The notes below the pieces were generated by a model. The model saw only the letters and a program-made list of their open reading frames with translations, was not told the origin of the DNA and made no database searches. Both the position numbers and the translations under genes were made by a program. From CAXXOK01 sp035353235 (GTDB taxonomy: Bacteria; Bacillota; Clostridia; Christensenellales; Aristaeellaceae): a DNA stretch of 10,940 nt. This document shows positions 1-6,114 of the stretch, in pieces (position 1 is the first letter of the stretch; the number at the start of each line of letters is the position of its first letter). The DNA lies in NCBI GenBank assembly GCA_035353235.1, contig DAOPZG010000089.1, positions 1 to 10,940 on the forward strand. Direction: 5' to 3'.

Positions 1-15
1 CAAGCGAGCTTGACT

Positions 16-44
16 ATAATACCACCTGCCCCTATTGCTGTCAA
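16..44 (-). promoter_or_regulatory. Strong minus-strand promoter at the left edge
   Basis: Read on the minus strand, TTGACA (44-39) is followed by a 17-base spacer and TATTAT (21-16), close to the sigma-A consensus. Upstream of the -35 lie A-runs (about 46-63 as T-runs on the plus strand) that resemble an UP element. It would transcribe leftward out of the window, so its gene cannot be seen. The spacing and hexamers are directly visible; activity is inferred. Confidence 0.7.
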
Positions 45-137
45 CACCTTTTTTTGATTTTTTCCGCACTTTTTCTCGATTCGTTTTTTCACCCCGTTTT
101 CCGCCCTGTGGCGTGCAGCCCTTATCCCTGCCCACGC

Positions 138-166
138 TTGACTTTTCTGCTCTTCGTGTGTATCCT
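138..166 (+). promoter_or_regulatory. Promoter for the four-gene plus-strand cluster
   Basis: TTGACT (138-143), a 17-base spacer and TATCCT (161-166) match a sigma-A promoter, about 50 bases upstream of the ATG at 219. Together with the minus-strand promoter at 16-44 it makes this intergenic region divergent. The rest of 1-218 shows only T- and C-rich sequence with no other recognisable signal. Confidence 0.55.
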
Positions 167-218
167 TTCCAGTGGATTGACAAATGGTTCTTTCTAATAA
201 AGAAAGGGGGGCGCGGGC

Positions 219-2018
219 ATGCGGCGCAGCCGGAACATCGCACCCTGGCTTTGGGGGTTTCTCATCGCGACGCTGCTTTTTGGCGCGCTGCTGCTTTTTG
301 CATCCTATCAATATATAGGCAGTGACGACGCGCCCATCCTGCGTTCGTTCATGGGCTACGACGGCGGCGTGCCCGCCACGTTCAACCTGTACCTGCATAC
401 CGCGTTTGCCTGGCTCTTGTATGCGCTGGCCATGCTGGCCCCGGGCGTCGCGTGGTTTTCCATCCTGCAATTGTTTCTGCTGTGGTTTTCGCAGGTGGTC
501 ATCGTGAAAAGCCTTGTCCAGCTGGCCCGCCGCCGCGGCTGGCCGCTGTGGACGGGCGCGCTGGCGGGCGCCGCGCTGCTGGCTGCGCTCACCGTCTATA
601 TCACCTGCCACATTTCCTATACCACCACATCCGCGCTGTGCGGTGCGGCGGCGGTCGCCCAGCTTGCGAGCGTGGATTTCACCGCGCCCAGACGCCGCTC
701 GGTGATCGGGCCGATCCTCGGCAGCGCGGGGCTTCTGCTTTGTTCCTACTGCCTCCGCCAGATTTCGGTACTGCCCCCGTTGTGCTTCTGGTTGCTGGTG
801 CTGGCGGTCAAACTGCTGACTGCCTACGGGCGTAAAAAGCTTTCCTGGAAGCTGGCGAAACCGGTCTTTGCCGGGGTGCTGGCTACCGGGCTGCTGTTCG
901 GGTTGTTCGCGGGCGTGCGCGCGCTGGATATCCGGCTTAACAACGCCGAGGACTTTCTGCGCTGGCAGACGGCGCGTATCCGCCTGTACGACTATACGCA
1001 TTTCGGCGACACCACAACCGACGAAACGCTGCAGAAGGTCGGCTGGTCCCGCAACGAGTTCACGCTGGCCACCTACTGGTACTTCATGGACGACAACATC
1101 ACCGCCGAAGCGTTTGATACCCTGATGGCCCAACAGATCGCGGACGAATCACGCCTGACCCTTTCCGACCGCCTGAGCGCCGCCTGGAGCGTGATCGACA
1201 ACTGTATGTCGGAGAACACCGCCATGCGGTACGGGATGTACGCCGCCCTTGCGATGGGGTTGGCCGCAACGTTTTTACTGCTCCGACGCCGGGCCGCGGT
1301 ATGGGAGTTGCTGGGCGTGCTGCTGGCTGTGTTGGGCGGCGGGCTGCTGATCGGCTATCTGGCCTACACGGGCCGCCTGCCCATGCGCGCCGCCATGAGC
1401 GTGCTGCTGCCGGCTACCGCCACGCTGTATGCGTCCTTCTTCGGCCTCGCTCCGGCGCCGCAACCGCAACCCGCGCTGGACACGCCGCCCGCCGCGCCCG
1501 TTAAAACCGCCGCCGGAGACGCGACCGCGCTGCTCCTGTGGGTGCTAACCGCCGCGTCGCTCGCTGTTTGCCTGTGGCTGACCGTGACCGCCGTCCGCAT
1601 CACCGCGCCGACGATCCGGCCGCTGACCGATGAGGAGAGCAACTACAGCACCGTTAACACGACCGATCTGGACCAGTACGCGCTGGAAAACCCGGACAAG
1701 CTGTTCTTCTGTGATCTTTCCCTGGCCAACGACTATCGTCTGTTTCCCGACACCTCCAAGGGCATTCCGAATAATGTGATGTACTGGGGCGGCTATCCCG
1801 CGCGCTCCCCCAGCTGGTACCGGATGCTGCACAACTTCGGCATTACGGAGCTGAACGCGTCCATCTTCCTGCGGGACGACGTGCTGATCGCCAGCACCGA
1901 CGCCGAACCCTGGCAGTGCTTTATGGGCTACATGCAGGAACAGGTCGGCGACGACGTGGACTGGGATTTTTACGACACCTACGGCTATCTCTTCTTTTTT
2001 CAGATCTATCAAACCTGA
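219..2018 (+). CDS. Polytopic membrane protein, GT-C glycosyltransferase-like
   Basis: This 599-residue protein has about ten to eleven hydrophobic segments (roughly 9-28, 57-75, 78-98, 109-129, 162-178, 184-203, 216-234, 338-356, 362-383, 389-409, 437-460). A hydrophilic loop lies at about 236-337 and a soluble C-terminal domain at about 465-599. An acidic SDD motif (35-37) directly after the first helix, followed by a PATFNLYLH stretch, resembles the first-loop acidic motif of GT-C membrane glycosyltransferases that use polyprenyl-linked sugars. That assignment rests on architecture and recall of similar Firmicutes proteins, not on a proven domain. The ATG at 219 has a purine-rich ribosome site, AAAGGGGGG (203-211), seven bases upstream. 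The MATE gene starts 51 bases downstream, so co-transcription is likely. It could instead be a polymerase or transporter of surface polysaccharide. The reading frame is certain; the function is tentative. Confidence 0.8.
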   Translation: MRRSRNIAPWLWGFLIATLLFGALLLFASYQYIGSDDAPILRSFMGYDGGVPATFNLYLHTAFAWLLYALAMLAPGVAWFSILQLFLLWFSQVVIVKSLVQLARRRGWPLWTGALAGAALLAALTVYITCHISYTTTSALCGAAAVAQLASVDFTAPRRRSVIGPILGSAGLLLCSYCLRQISVLPPLCFWLLVLAVKLLTAYGRKKLSWKLAKPVFAGVLATGLLFGLFAGVRALDIRLNNAEDFLRWQTARIRLYDYTHFGDTTTDETLQKVGWSRNEFTLATYWYFMDDNITAEAFDTLMAQQIADESRLTLSDRLSAAWSVIDNCMSENTAMRYGMYAALAMGLAATFLLLRRRAAVWELLGVLLAVLGGGLLIGYLAYTGRLPMRAAMSVLLPATATLYASFFGLAPAPQPQPALDTPPAAPVKTAAGDATALLLWVLTAASLAVCLWLTVTAVRITAPTIRPLTDEESNYSTVNTTDLDQYALENPDKLFFCDLSLANDYRLFPDTSKGIPNNVMYWGGYPARSPSWYRMLHNFGITELNASIFLRDDVLIASTDAEPWQCFMGYMQEQVGDDVDWDFYDTYGYLFFFQIYQT

Positions 2019-2069
2019 CCGAATATCGGCTCTCCCTGCCCCGTGTGGGGAAGACAACGGAGGAATTGG

Positions 2070-3494
2070 ATGAATCGCTCACCATTCGCACGGGCGGCCA
2101 CGTTTTTGCGCACCTGCCTGTGTTGGGACCGTCCCTTTGCCAAATGGGTGGCCGCGGTGGCTCTGCCCATCATATTACAGGAGCTGATCGGCTCCTCCCT
2201 GCACATCATCGACAGCCTGATGGTTTCCAGTCTGGGCGACGCAGCGTATTCCGCCGTAACGCAGGCCAACCGTTATACCTTCGTATTTCAGCTGTTCTGT
2301 TTTGGCACCGTCTCCGGCGGCGCAATCTTTATGAGCCAGTACTGGGGCGCGCGGGATATTCCGCGCATGCGCCACGCCATGGGCATTTCACTGGTGGCGG
2401 TCACGCTGATATCGGCGCTGTTTGTCGCGGGCGCGCTGCTGTTTCCGCGGCAGATCATCAGCTGGTTCCTGCCGGACGGGGCAAGCCACGAAATGGCCGT
2501 TACCTATCTGCTCGCCGTAACCCCCAGCTACTACCTGATCGCGCTGAGCACCGTATACGCCATGTGCATCAAGGCGGGCGAGAAAACCTACATCCCGCTG
2601 ATCGCGGGGGTGGCGAGCATCGCGACCAACACGTTGCTCAACTACGCTTTCATTTTCGGTCATTTCGGTTTCCCGGCCATGGGCGTTTACGGCGCGGCTA
2701 TTGCGACCGACATCGCCGCGGGAGTACAATTAGTCATCGTACTGGCCTTTGCCTACGGCAAACGACTGCCCGCGGGCGCGCCGCTGAAGCAATTGTTTGC
2801 CCGGGATCGCGGTTTTGTGCGCCGGTTTGTGAAAATGGTCGTACCGGTCATTTTCAATGAAGGGCTGTGGGCACTGGGTACCACCATGTACGGCGTTTAC
2901 TACGGCCGCATGGGCGACGTGGCCGTAGCCGCCACGGGTATCTGTTCCACCATCGACAGTCTGGTCTGGGTTTTCATCTTCGGCATGATGCACGCCACCG
3001 CCATCATCATCGGTAAAACGCTGGGCGCGGGCCGCAAGGAAGAAGCTTACCTGTACGGCAAACGGATGATCGCGGGGGCGATGGCCGCAGGCGCCGCGCT
3101 GGGCGTGGTGCTGGTAGCGATCCGCCTGCCCATCCTGTCGATGTTCGGCGGGCTGTCCCCGGAGGTAATCGACAAGGCGAAAATCATCCTGCTGTTCAGC
3201 GCCGCGACGATGTGGTTCCGCGCGTTCAACTGCATCAACGTCGTAGGCATCCTGCGCAGCGGCGGGGATACGGTGTTCAGCCTTCTGCTGGACGTGGGCA
3301 GCATGTGGCTGGTCGGCGTGCCGCTGGCGGCGGTCGCCACGTTCGTTTTTCACTGGCCGGTCGAATACGTATACCTGTGCACCTTCGCGGATGAAATCGT
3401 CAAAATTGCCATCGGCGTACCCCATTACATCGGGCGCAAATGGTTGAACAACATTACCGAAAAGAAAGGGGAGTCCGTGCTTGAATGCGATTGA
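2070..3494 (+). CDS. MATE family efflux transporter
   Basis: This encodes a 474-residue MATE (NorM/DinF-like) antiporter, which in this family exports cationic drugs, metabolites or lipid-linked compounds using Na+ or H+. The length and the run of about twelve membrane helices fit the family. The first helix carries the typical PIILQELIGSSLHIIDSLMV stretch (about 33-52), followed by a GG...MSQYWGARD segment. The start of the second half (EGLWALGTTMY, then FGMMHATAIIIGKTLGAG) mirrors the first half, as expected from the internal duplication. I place the start at ATG 2070, because GGAGG (2059-2063) lies six bases before it; an in-frame ATG at 2043 has no such site. The 3' end overlaps the next gene by 14 bases, so the two are probably translationally coupled. 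The substrate cannot be told from sequence. Confidence 0.93.
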   Translation: MNRSPFARAATFLRTCLCWDRPFAKWVAAVALPIILQELIGSSLHIIDSLMVSSLGDAAYSAVTQANRYTFVFQLFCFGTVSGGAIFMSQYWGARDIPRMRHAMGISLVAVTLISALFVAGALLFPRQIISWFLPDGASHEMAVTYLLAVTPSYYLIALSTVYAMCIKAGEKTYIPLIAGVASIATNTLLNYAFIFGHFGFPAMGVYGAAIATDIAAGVQLVIVLAFAYGKRLPAGAPLKQLFARDRGFVRRFVKMVVPVIFNEGLWALGTTMYGVYYGRMGDVAVAATGICSTIDSLVWVFIFGMMHATAIIIGKTLGAGRKEEAYLYGKRMIAGAMAAGAALGVVLVAIRLPILSMFGGLSPEVIDKAKIILLFSAATMWFRAFNCINVVGILRSGGDTVFSLLLDVGSMWLVGVPLAAVATFVFHWPVEYVYLCTFADEIVKIAIGVPHYIGRKWLNNITEKKGESVLECD

Positions 3495-4308
3495 TCTGGT
3501 GATAAAAATCGGCAGCATGGCGTTGATCCAGCGGGATGACGGTGCAATCGACTACAACATTTTTCAGCGTCTGGGCGACGATCTGCGCCCCGGAATGGCG
3601 CTGGTCACCAGCGGCGCGACCGAAATCGGCCGGCTGGACTACCTGCACCGCACCGGCCGGGAGCTGAGCGGCGACCCGGAACAGGATAAAACCGATTATG
3701 CCGCGCAGGGGCAAATCGTGCTGATGGATACCTACCGTCGGTTTGTGCATCCGGAATACGGCGTGCGCCAGTTGCTGGTGGAACATACGCACTTTAACGA
3801 TCCCACCAAGCGGGAGCATATCCGCCAGCTGCTGCTGCGCGCCGCCGGGCAGGATTGCATCCCAATCATCAACTATAACGACCCCGTAAGCGACGAGGAA
3901 ATGCGCAAGATGGAGCTGGCCAGCCGCCGCCGCGACGGGGAAGAAGTGGTGGAGTGCGTGGATAACGACGAAACCGCCGCCGTGATCGCCTCGCTGGTCG
4001 GCGCGAAAACGCTGGTCCTGCTGACCGGCACCGAGGGGATTTATCTGGACCGGAGCGACCCGTCCACACTGGTGCGCGACGTGCTTTGCGACGATCTGCC
4101 TGCCCTGCGCGCCCGTGTGGGAGAGCTGATGACCCACTGCGACGGCGCAAGCCGCGCAGGTGCGGGCGGCGCCAAAGCCAAGCTGGAATACGCGCTGCGC
4201 GCCGCCGAACACGGCAGCCGCGTGATTATCGGGCATGCGCGCCACCACGTATCCGCACTGGTGGGCGGTGCGGTTCCCTGTACGCAGATCGGCCTCCGCC
4301 GGGTATAA
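3481..4308 (+). CDS. Amino acid kinase family protein, glutamate 5-kinase-like without PUA domain
   Basis: This 275-residue protein has the amino acid kinase fold throughout. Visible motifs are VIKIGS (7-12, phosphate-binding start of the fold), LVTSGA (41-46), PIINYND (128-134), DNDETAAVIASLVGA (161-175), LLTGTEGIY (180-188) and GAGGAKAKL (227-235). The order and wording are closest to glutamate 5-kinase (ProB), which phosphorylates glutamate for proline synthesis. It ends right after the kinase domain and lacks the C-terminal PUA domain of many ProB proteins. No proA lies beside it, so it may be a divergent paralogue with another substrate. The start is TTG 3481, with AGGGGAG (3466-3472) eight bases upstream; the nearby ATG at 3485 and GTG at 3477 are out of frame. 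It begins 14 bases inside the MATE gene. Family assignment is firm; substrate is uncertain. Confidence 0.85.
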   Translation: MNAIDLVIKIGSMALIQRDDGAIDYNIFQRLGDDLRPGMALVTSGATEIGRLDYLHRTGRELSGDPEQDKTDYAAQGQIVLMDTYRRFVHPEYGVRQLLVEHTHFNDPTKREHIRQLLLRAAGQDCIPIINYNDPVSDEEMRKMELASRRRDGEEVVECVDNDETAAVIASLVGAKTLVLLTGTEGIYLDRSDPSTLVRDVLCDDLPALRARVGELMTHCDGASRAGAGGAKAKLEYALRAAEHGSRVIIGHARHHVSALVGGAVPCTQIGLRRV

Positions 4309-4379
4309 GCCCCATTGAGGCGTTACCCCGCAGCAGAACCGTGCGCATTGAACACTGAAACTTTCGGGAGGGTCTGCCC

Positions 4380-4898
4380 ATGAATTGGACATTTATCGTC
4401 GCGATCCTGATCTCCGCCCTGGGGGTGGGCGTGTTTTACTGGCAGATGGAGCTTTCCCCGAAAAGCCCACGAAGGCTTCCCTCCAAACGGGAGAAGGAGT
4501 TCCGGATGCCGGATATGCGCTTTCACTATACGGCTGACGAGTTGTATGCCATTTTCGGAGAAGCCGGGGAGGCGGGCCGCCCGCTGATGCGCCGCTACTG
4601 GCTGCTGGATTTCGGATTTATCCTGTTCTTTCTGGGCGCAATGGTGTCCGTAAGCCTGAACGTTGCGGGCTACGGCACTGCGCTTTTCTGGCTGATGGCG
4701 GTCACAAGCGTTGCGCGCGCCGTGCTGGACGTGGCGGAGAACGGACTGTTGCTGGCGCTGCTGGGCGCCTGCCCCGCCCGCAAAAACGGGCTGGCAGGTC
4801 TGGCAGGCTTCGTAACCTCCGCGAAATTCGTCTGTCTGTATGCCTGGGTGATCATTCTGTTTTACAAGCTGTTCGGCGCGGCGTTCCACATCGCCTGA
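4380..4898 (+). CDS. Small four-helix membrane protein of unknown function
   Basis: I do not recognise a named family for this 172-residue protein. It has a single N-terminal membrane helix (about 4-21), a charged cytoplasmic-looking segment (25-72) and three further helices (about 74-94, 98-128 with a break, and 143-166). A DVAEN motif at 117-121, inside the third hydrophobic stretch, and YWLLDFGF at 73-80 are the most distinctive polar groups in the membrane. Similar D..EN signatures occur in uncharacterised bacterial membrane proteins, by recall only. GGGAGG (4367-4372) lies seven bases before the ATG. It follows the kinase gene by 71 bases with no obvious promoter or terminator between them, and so is probably the last gene of the cluster. 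The reading frame is well supported; no function is proposed. Confidence 0.8.
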   Translation: MNWTFIVAILISALGVGVFYWQMELSPKSPRRLPSKREKEFRMPDMRFHYTADELYAIFGEAGEAGRPLMRRYWLLDFGFILFFLGAMVSVSLNVAGYGTALFWLMAVTSVARAVLDVAENGLLLALLGACPARKNGLAGLAGFVTSAKFVCLYAWVIILFYKLFGAAFHIA

Positions 4899-4932
4899 TC
4901 CATGCCCTGACTTCTTATTAAACATTACAACA

Positions 4933-4986
4933 AGAATCCTCCCCCTTCCCGTACAGTCATGGCGCGACGGGAAGGGGGAGGATTCT
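4933..4986. terminator. Perfect 19-bp inverted repeat between convergent genes
   Basis: The arms 4933-4951 and 4968-4986 are exact reverse complements over 19 bases (left arm AGAATCCTCCCCCTTCCCG), with a 16-base loop. The repeat lies between the 3' ends of the membrane protein gene (4898) and queH (5063), where a bidirectional terminator is expected. Neither side has a strong U-tract: the plus side continues GTATTCATATCTT and the minus side TTGTTGTAATGTTT. Termination is therefore likely but not certain. Confidence 0.6.
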
Positions 4987-5062
4987 GTATTCATATCTTC
5001 TGGCCGCCGGGGCGTTGACCGGTTCCGCCGGGGTTGCGTCCGCGCGGCAGGGTTTCTCCCGC

Positions 5063-5779
5063 TTACTTCCCGCCCGTGCTCTGCCCGGGTTCCGGCGGCT
5101 CTGCCATCGCGGAAGCATAAGCGCGCGCTTCGGCCTGCGCCGCCGCCTCGAACCGAAGCCCCGCCGACAGAAGCTCGGCCCTCACCCGCTCCGTTCCTCC
5201 GGACGTTTCCAAGTCTTCCGCGCGCCGCGCATGGGCCGCCAGCTTCTGGTAGCGTTTGCTGTAACGCTCCTCCTCGCTGAACACGCATCCGCAATATTTT
5301 TGCAGATACAGGTTCAGCGCGCGCGCTTCCTCCTGCCCCTGCCGGAAAAGAGGACGGAAATCCCGGTACAGAAATTCCACGCCGAACTCCTCCGCCGCTT
5401 CCTCCGCCGCGGCCCGCAGCAGATCGTGTTTCTGGTAGGGGCTGTATAAGAGCGTGGTGGAAAAATGGGTGAACCCATGCAGCGCGGCGTAACGGGCCGT
5501 TTCCCGCATCCGGCAGGCATAACATACGGCGCAGCGGCCGTTGATGTCTTCCGCCACGGCGGCGCAGAAAGGCCGCAAGCCGTAATAATCGTTCATTTCC
5601 AGCGCAAGCCCGATAGATTGCGCATACTCCGTTACCGTATTGCGGCGAACGCGATACTCCGTAAACGGATGGATGTTGGGGTTATACCAGTAGCCCGTCG
5701 GTTCGATACCCTCGGCCCGCAGGCTTTTAATGCATGCCACTGAGCAGGGCGCGCAGCAGATATGCAGCAGCAGTTTCAA
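5063..5779 (-). CDS. queH: Epoxyqueuosine reductase QueH
   Basis: QueH (formerly DUF208) reduces epoxyqueuosine to queuosine in the wobble position of GUN-anticodon tRNAs, the last step of queuosine synthesis, using metal-bound cysteines. The 238-residue product shows the family's N-terminal HICCAPCS (6-13), YNPNIHP (32-38), the CAVCYACRMRETA cluster (83-95), LLYSPYQKHD (110-119) and the C-terminal CGCVFSEEER (163-172). The last roughly 60 residues are an alanine- and glutamate-rich tail. I choose the TTG at 5779 as the start: AGGAGG (5793-5788) lies eight bases upstream, and the protein then begins directly with the conserved MKLLLHICC. An in-frame ATG at 5875 would put 32 non-conserved residues in front and lies upstream of the likely -10 element (5851-5846). 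Its neighbours are unrelated to queuosine. Confidence 0.93.
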   Translation of the reverse strand: MKLLLHICCAPCSVACIKSLRAEGIEPTGYWYNPNIHPFTEYRVRRNTVTEYAQSIGLALEMNDYYGLRPFCAAVAEDINGRCAVCYACRMRETARYAALHGFTHFSTTLLYSPYQKHDLLRAAAEEAAEEFGVEFLYRDFRPLFRQGQEEARALNLYLQKYCGCVFSEEERYSKRYQKLAAHARRAEDLETSGGTERVRAELLSAGLRFEAAAQAEARAYASAMAEPPEPGQSTGGK

Positions 5780-5845
5780 CCGGATCGCCTCCTGCTTCTC
5801 GTATGATCCGTATGCCGCCCTAAAAACGCGGCCCGGTTCGCCCCA

Positions 5846-5875
5846 AGTATAGCACAATCGCACGCTCCTCACCAA
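5846..5875 (-). promoter_or_regulatory. Extended -10 promoter for queH
   Basis: On the minus strand TATACT (5851-5846) is preceded by TGC, an extended -10 motif. A partial -35, TTGGTG (5875-5870), lies 18 bases upstream. Transcription would start near 5839, about 60 bases before the TTG start of queH. The TT of the -35 coincides with the end of the palindromic element at 5874-6058. Confidence 0.55.
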
Positions 5876-6058
5876 CCCCCGCGGGGTTCAGACAAAACCA
5901 TTTTCAGCAGAAAAGAGCAGCTTGCTAAAAAGGGTCAAATGCGAGGAGGCAAGGGGGACAAGGGGTTGAGCTTACCGCTTGTAAGAGATGCCCCCTTGCC
6001 ATCCCGAAGCTGACAATGCAAAGGGGTCTTTTTCAGCAAGCTGAACCCCTGCGGGGTT
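5874..6058. repeat. Nested palindromic element with mini-hairpin ends (MITE- or REP-like)
   Basis: This non-coding 185-bp stretch between the divergent queH and CHAP genes is a set of nested inverted repeats. The ends, AACCCCCGCGGGGTTCAG (5874-5891) and its inverted partner at 6041-6058, match at 15 of 18 positions, and each is itself a hairpin AACCCC-NNN-GGGGTT. Inside, CAGCTTGCT followed by AAAAAG (5918-5932) is mirrored at about 6028-6043 with one extra base. GGCAAGGGGG (5948-5957) pairs exactly with CCCCCTTGCC (5991-6000), and CTTAC (5971-5975) with GTAAG (5981-5985). I see no target-site duplication and no transposase. The right-end hairpin followed by TTTT could also act as a weak terminator. 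It may be a miniature transposable element, a REP-type repeat or a structured regulatory region; only copy number elsewhere in the genome can decide. Confidence 0.6.
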
Positions 6059-6085
6059 TTCAACCGTTAGCCGCTGTGATATACT
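6057..6085 (+). promoter_or_regulatory. Extended -10 promoter for the CHAP-domain gene
   Basis: TATACT (6080-6085) is preceded by TGA, giving an extended -10. A partial -35, TTTTCA (6057-6062), lies 17 bases upstream, its first two bases being the last bases of the palindromic element. The transcript would start around 6092, just before the GAGGAG ribosome site at 6099-6104. Confidence 0.55.
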
Positions 6086-6114
6086 GGTGCTGTTCCTTGA
6101 GGAGATGATCATTT

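Noticed and set aside
177..182. Second TTGACA before the first gene as a promoter
   Set aside because: No -10 hexamer occurs at 16-18 bases; the sequence there is AAGAAA, part of the ribosome site region. The pair at 138-166 is much better.
3454..4392. Open frame of 312 codons antisense to the kinase gene
   Set aside because: It is the shadow of the amino acid kinase reading frame; the histidine- and glutamine-rich translation has no family character.
4323..5525. Long open frame of 400 codons on the minus strand
   Set aside because: It overlaps the well-supported membrane protein gene at 4380-4898 and queH in another frame, has low-complexity arginine- and glycine-rich sequence, and shows no motif or ribosome site. 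Such frames are common opposite GC-rich genes.
5780..5875. Extended N-terminus of QueH from the ATG at 5875
   Set aside because: The extra 32 residues are not conserved, the likely -10 element lies inside them, and AGGAGG with a TTG start sits exactly before the conserved MKLLLHICC.
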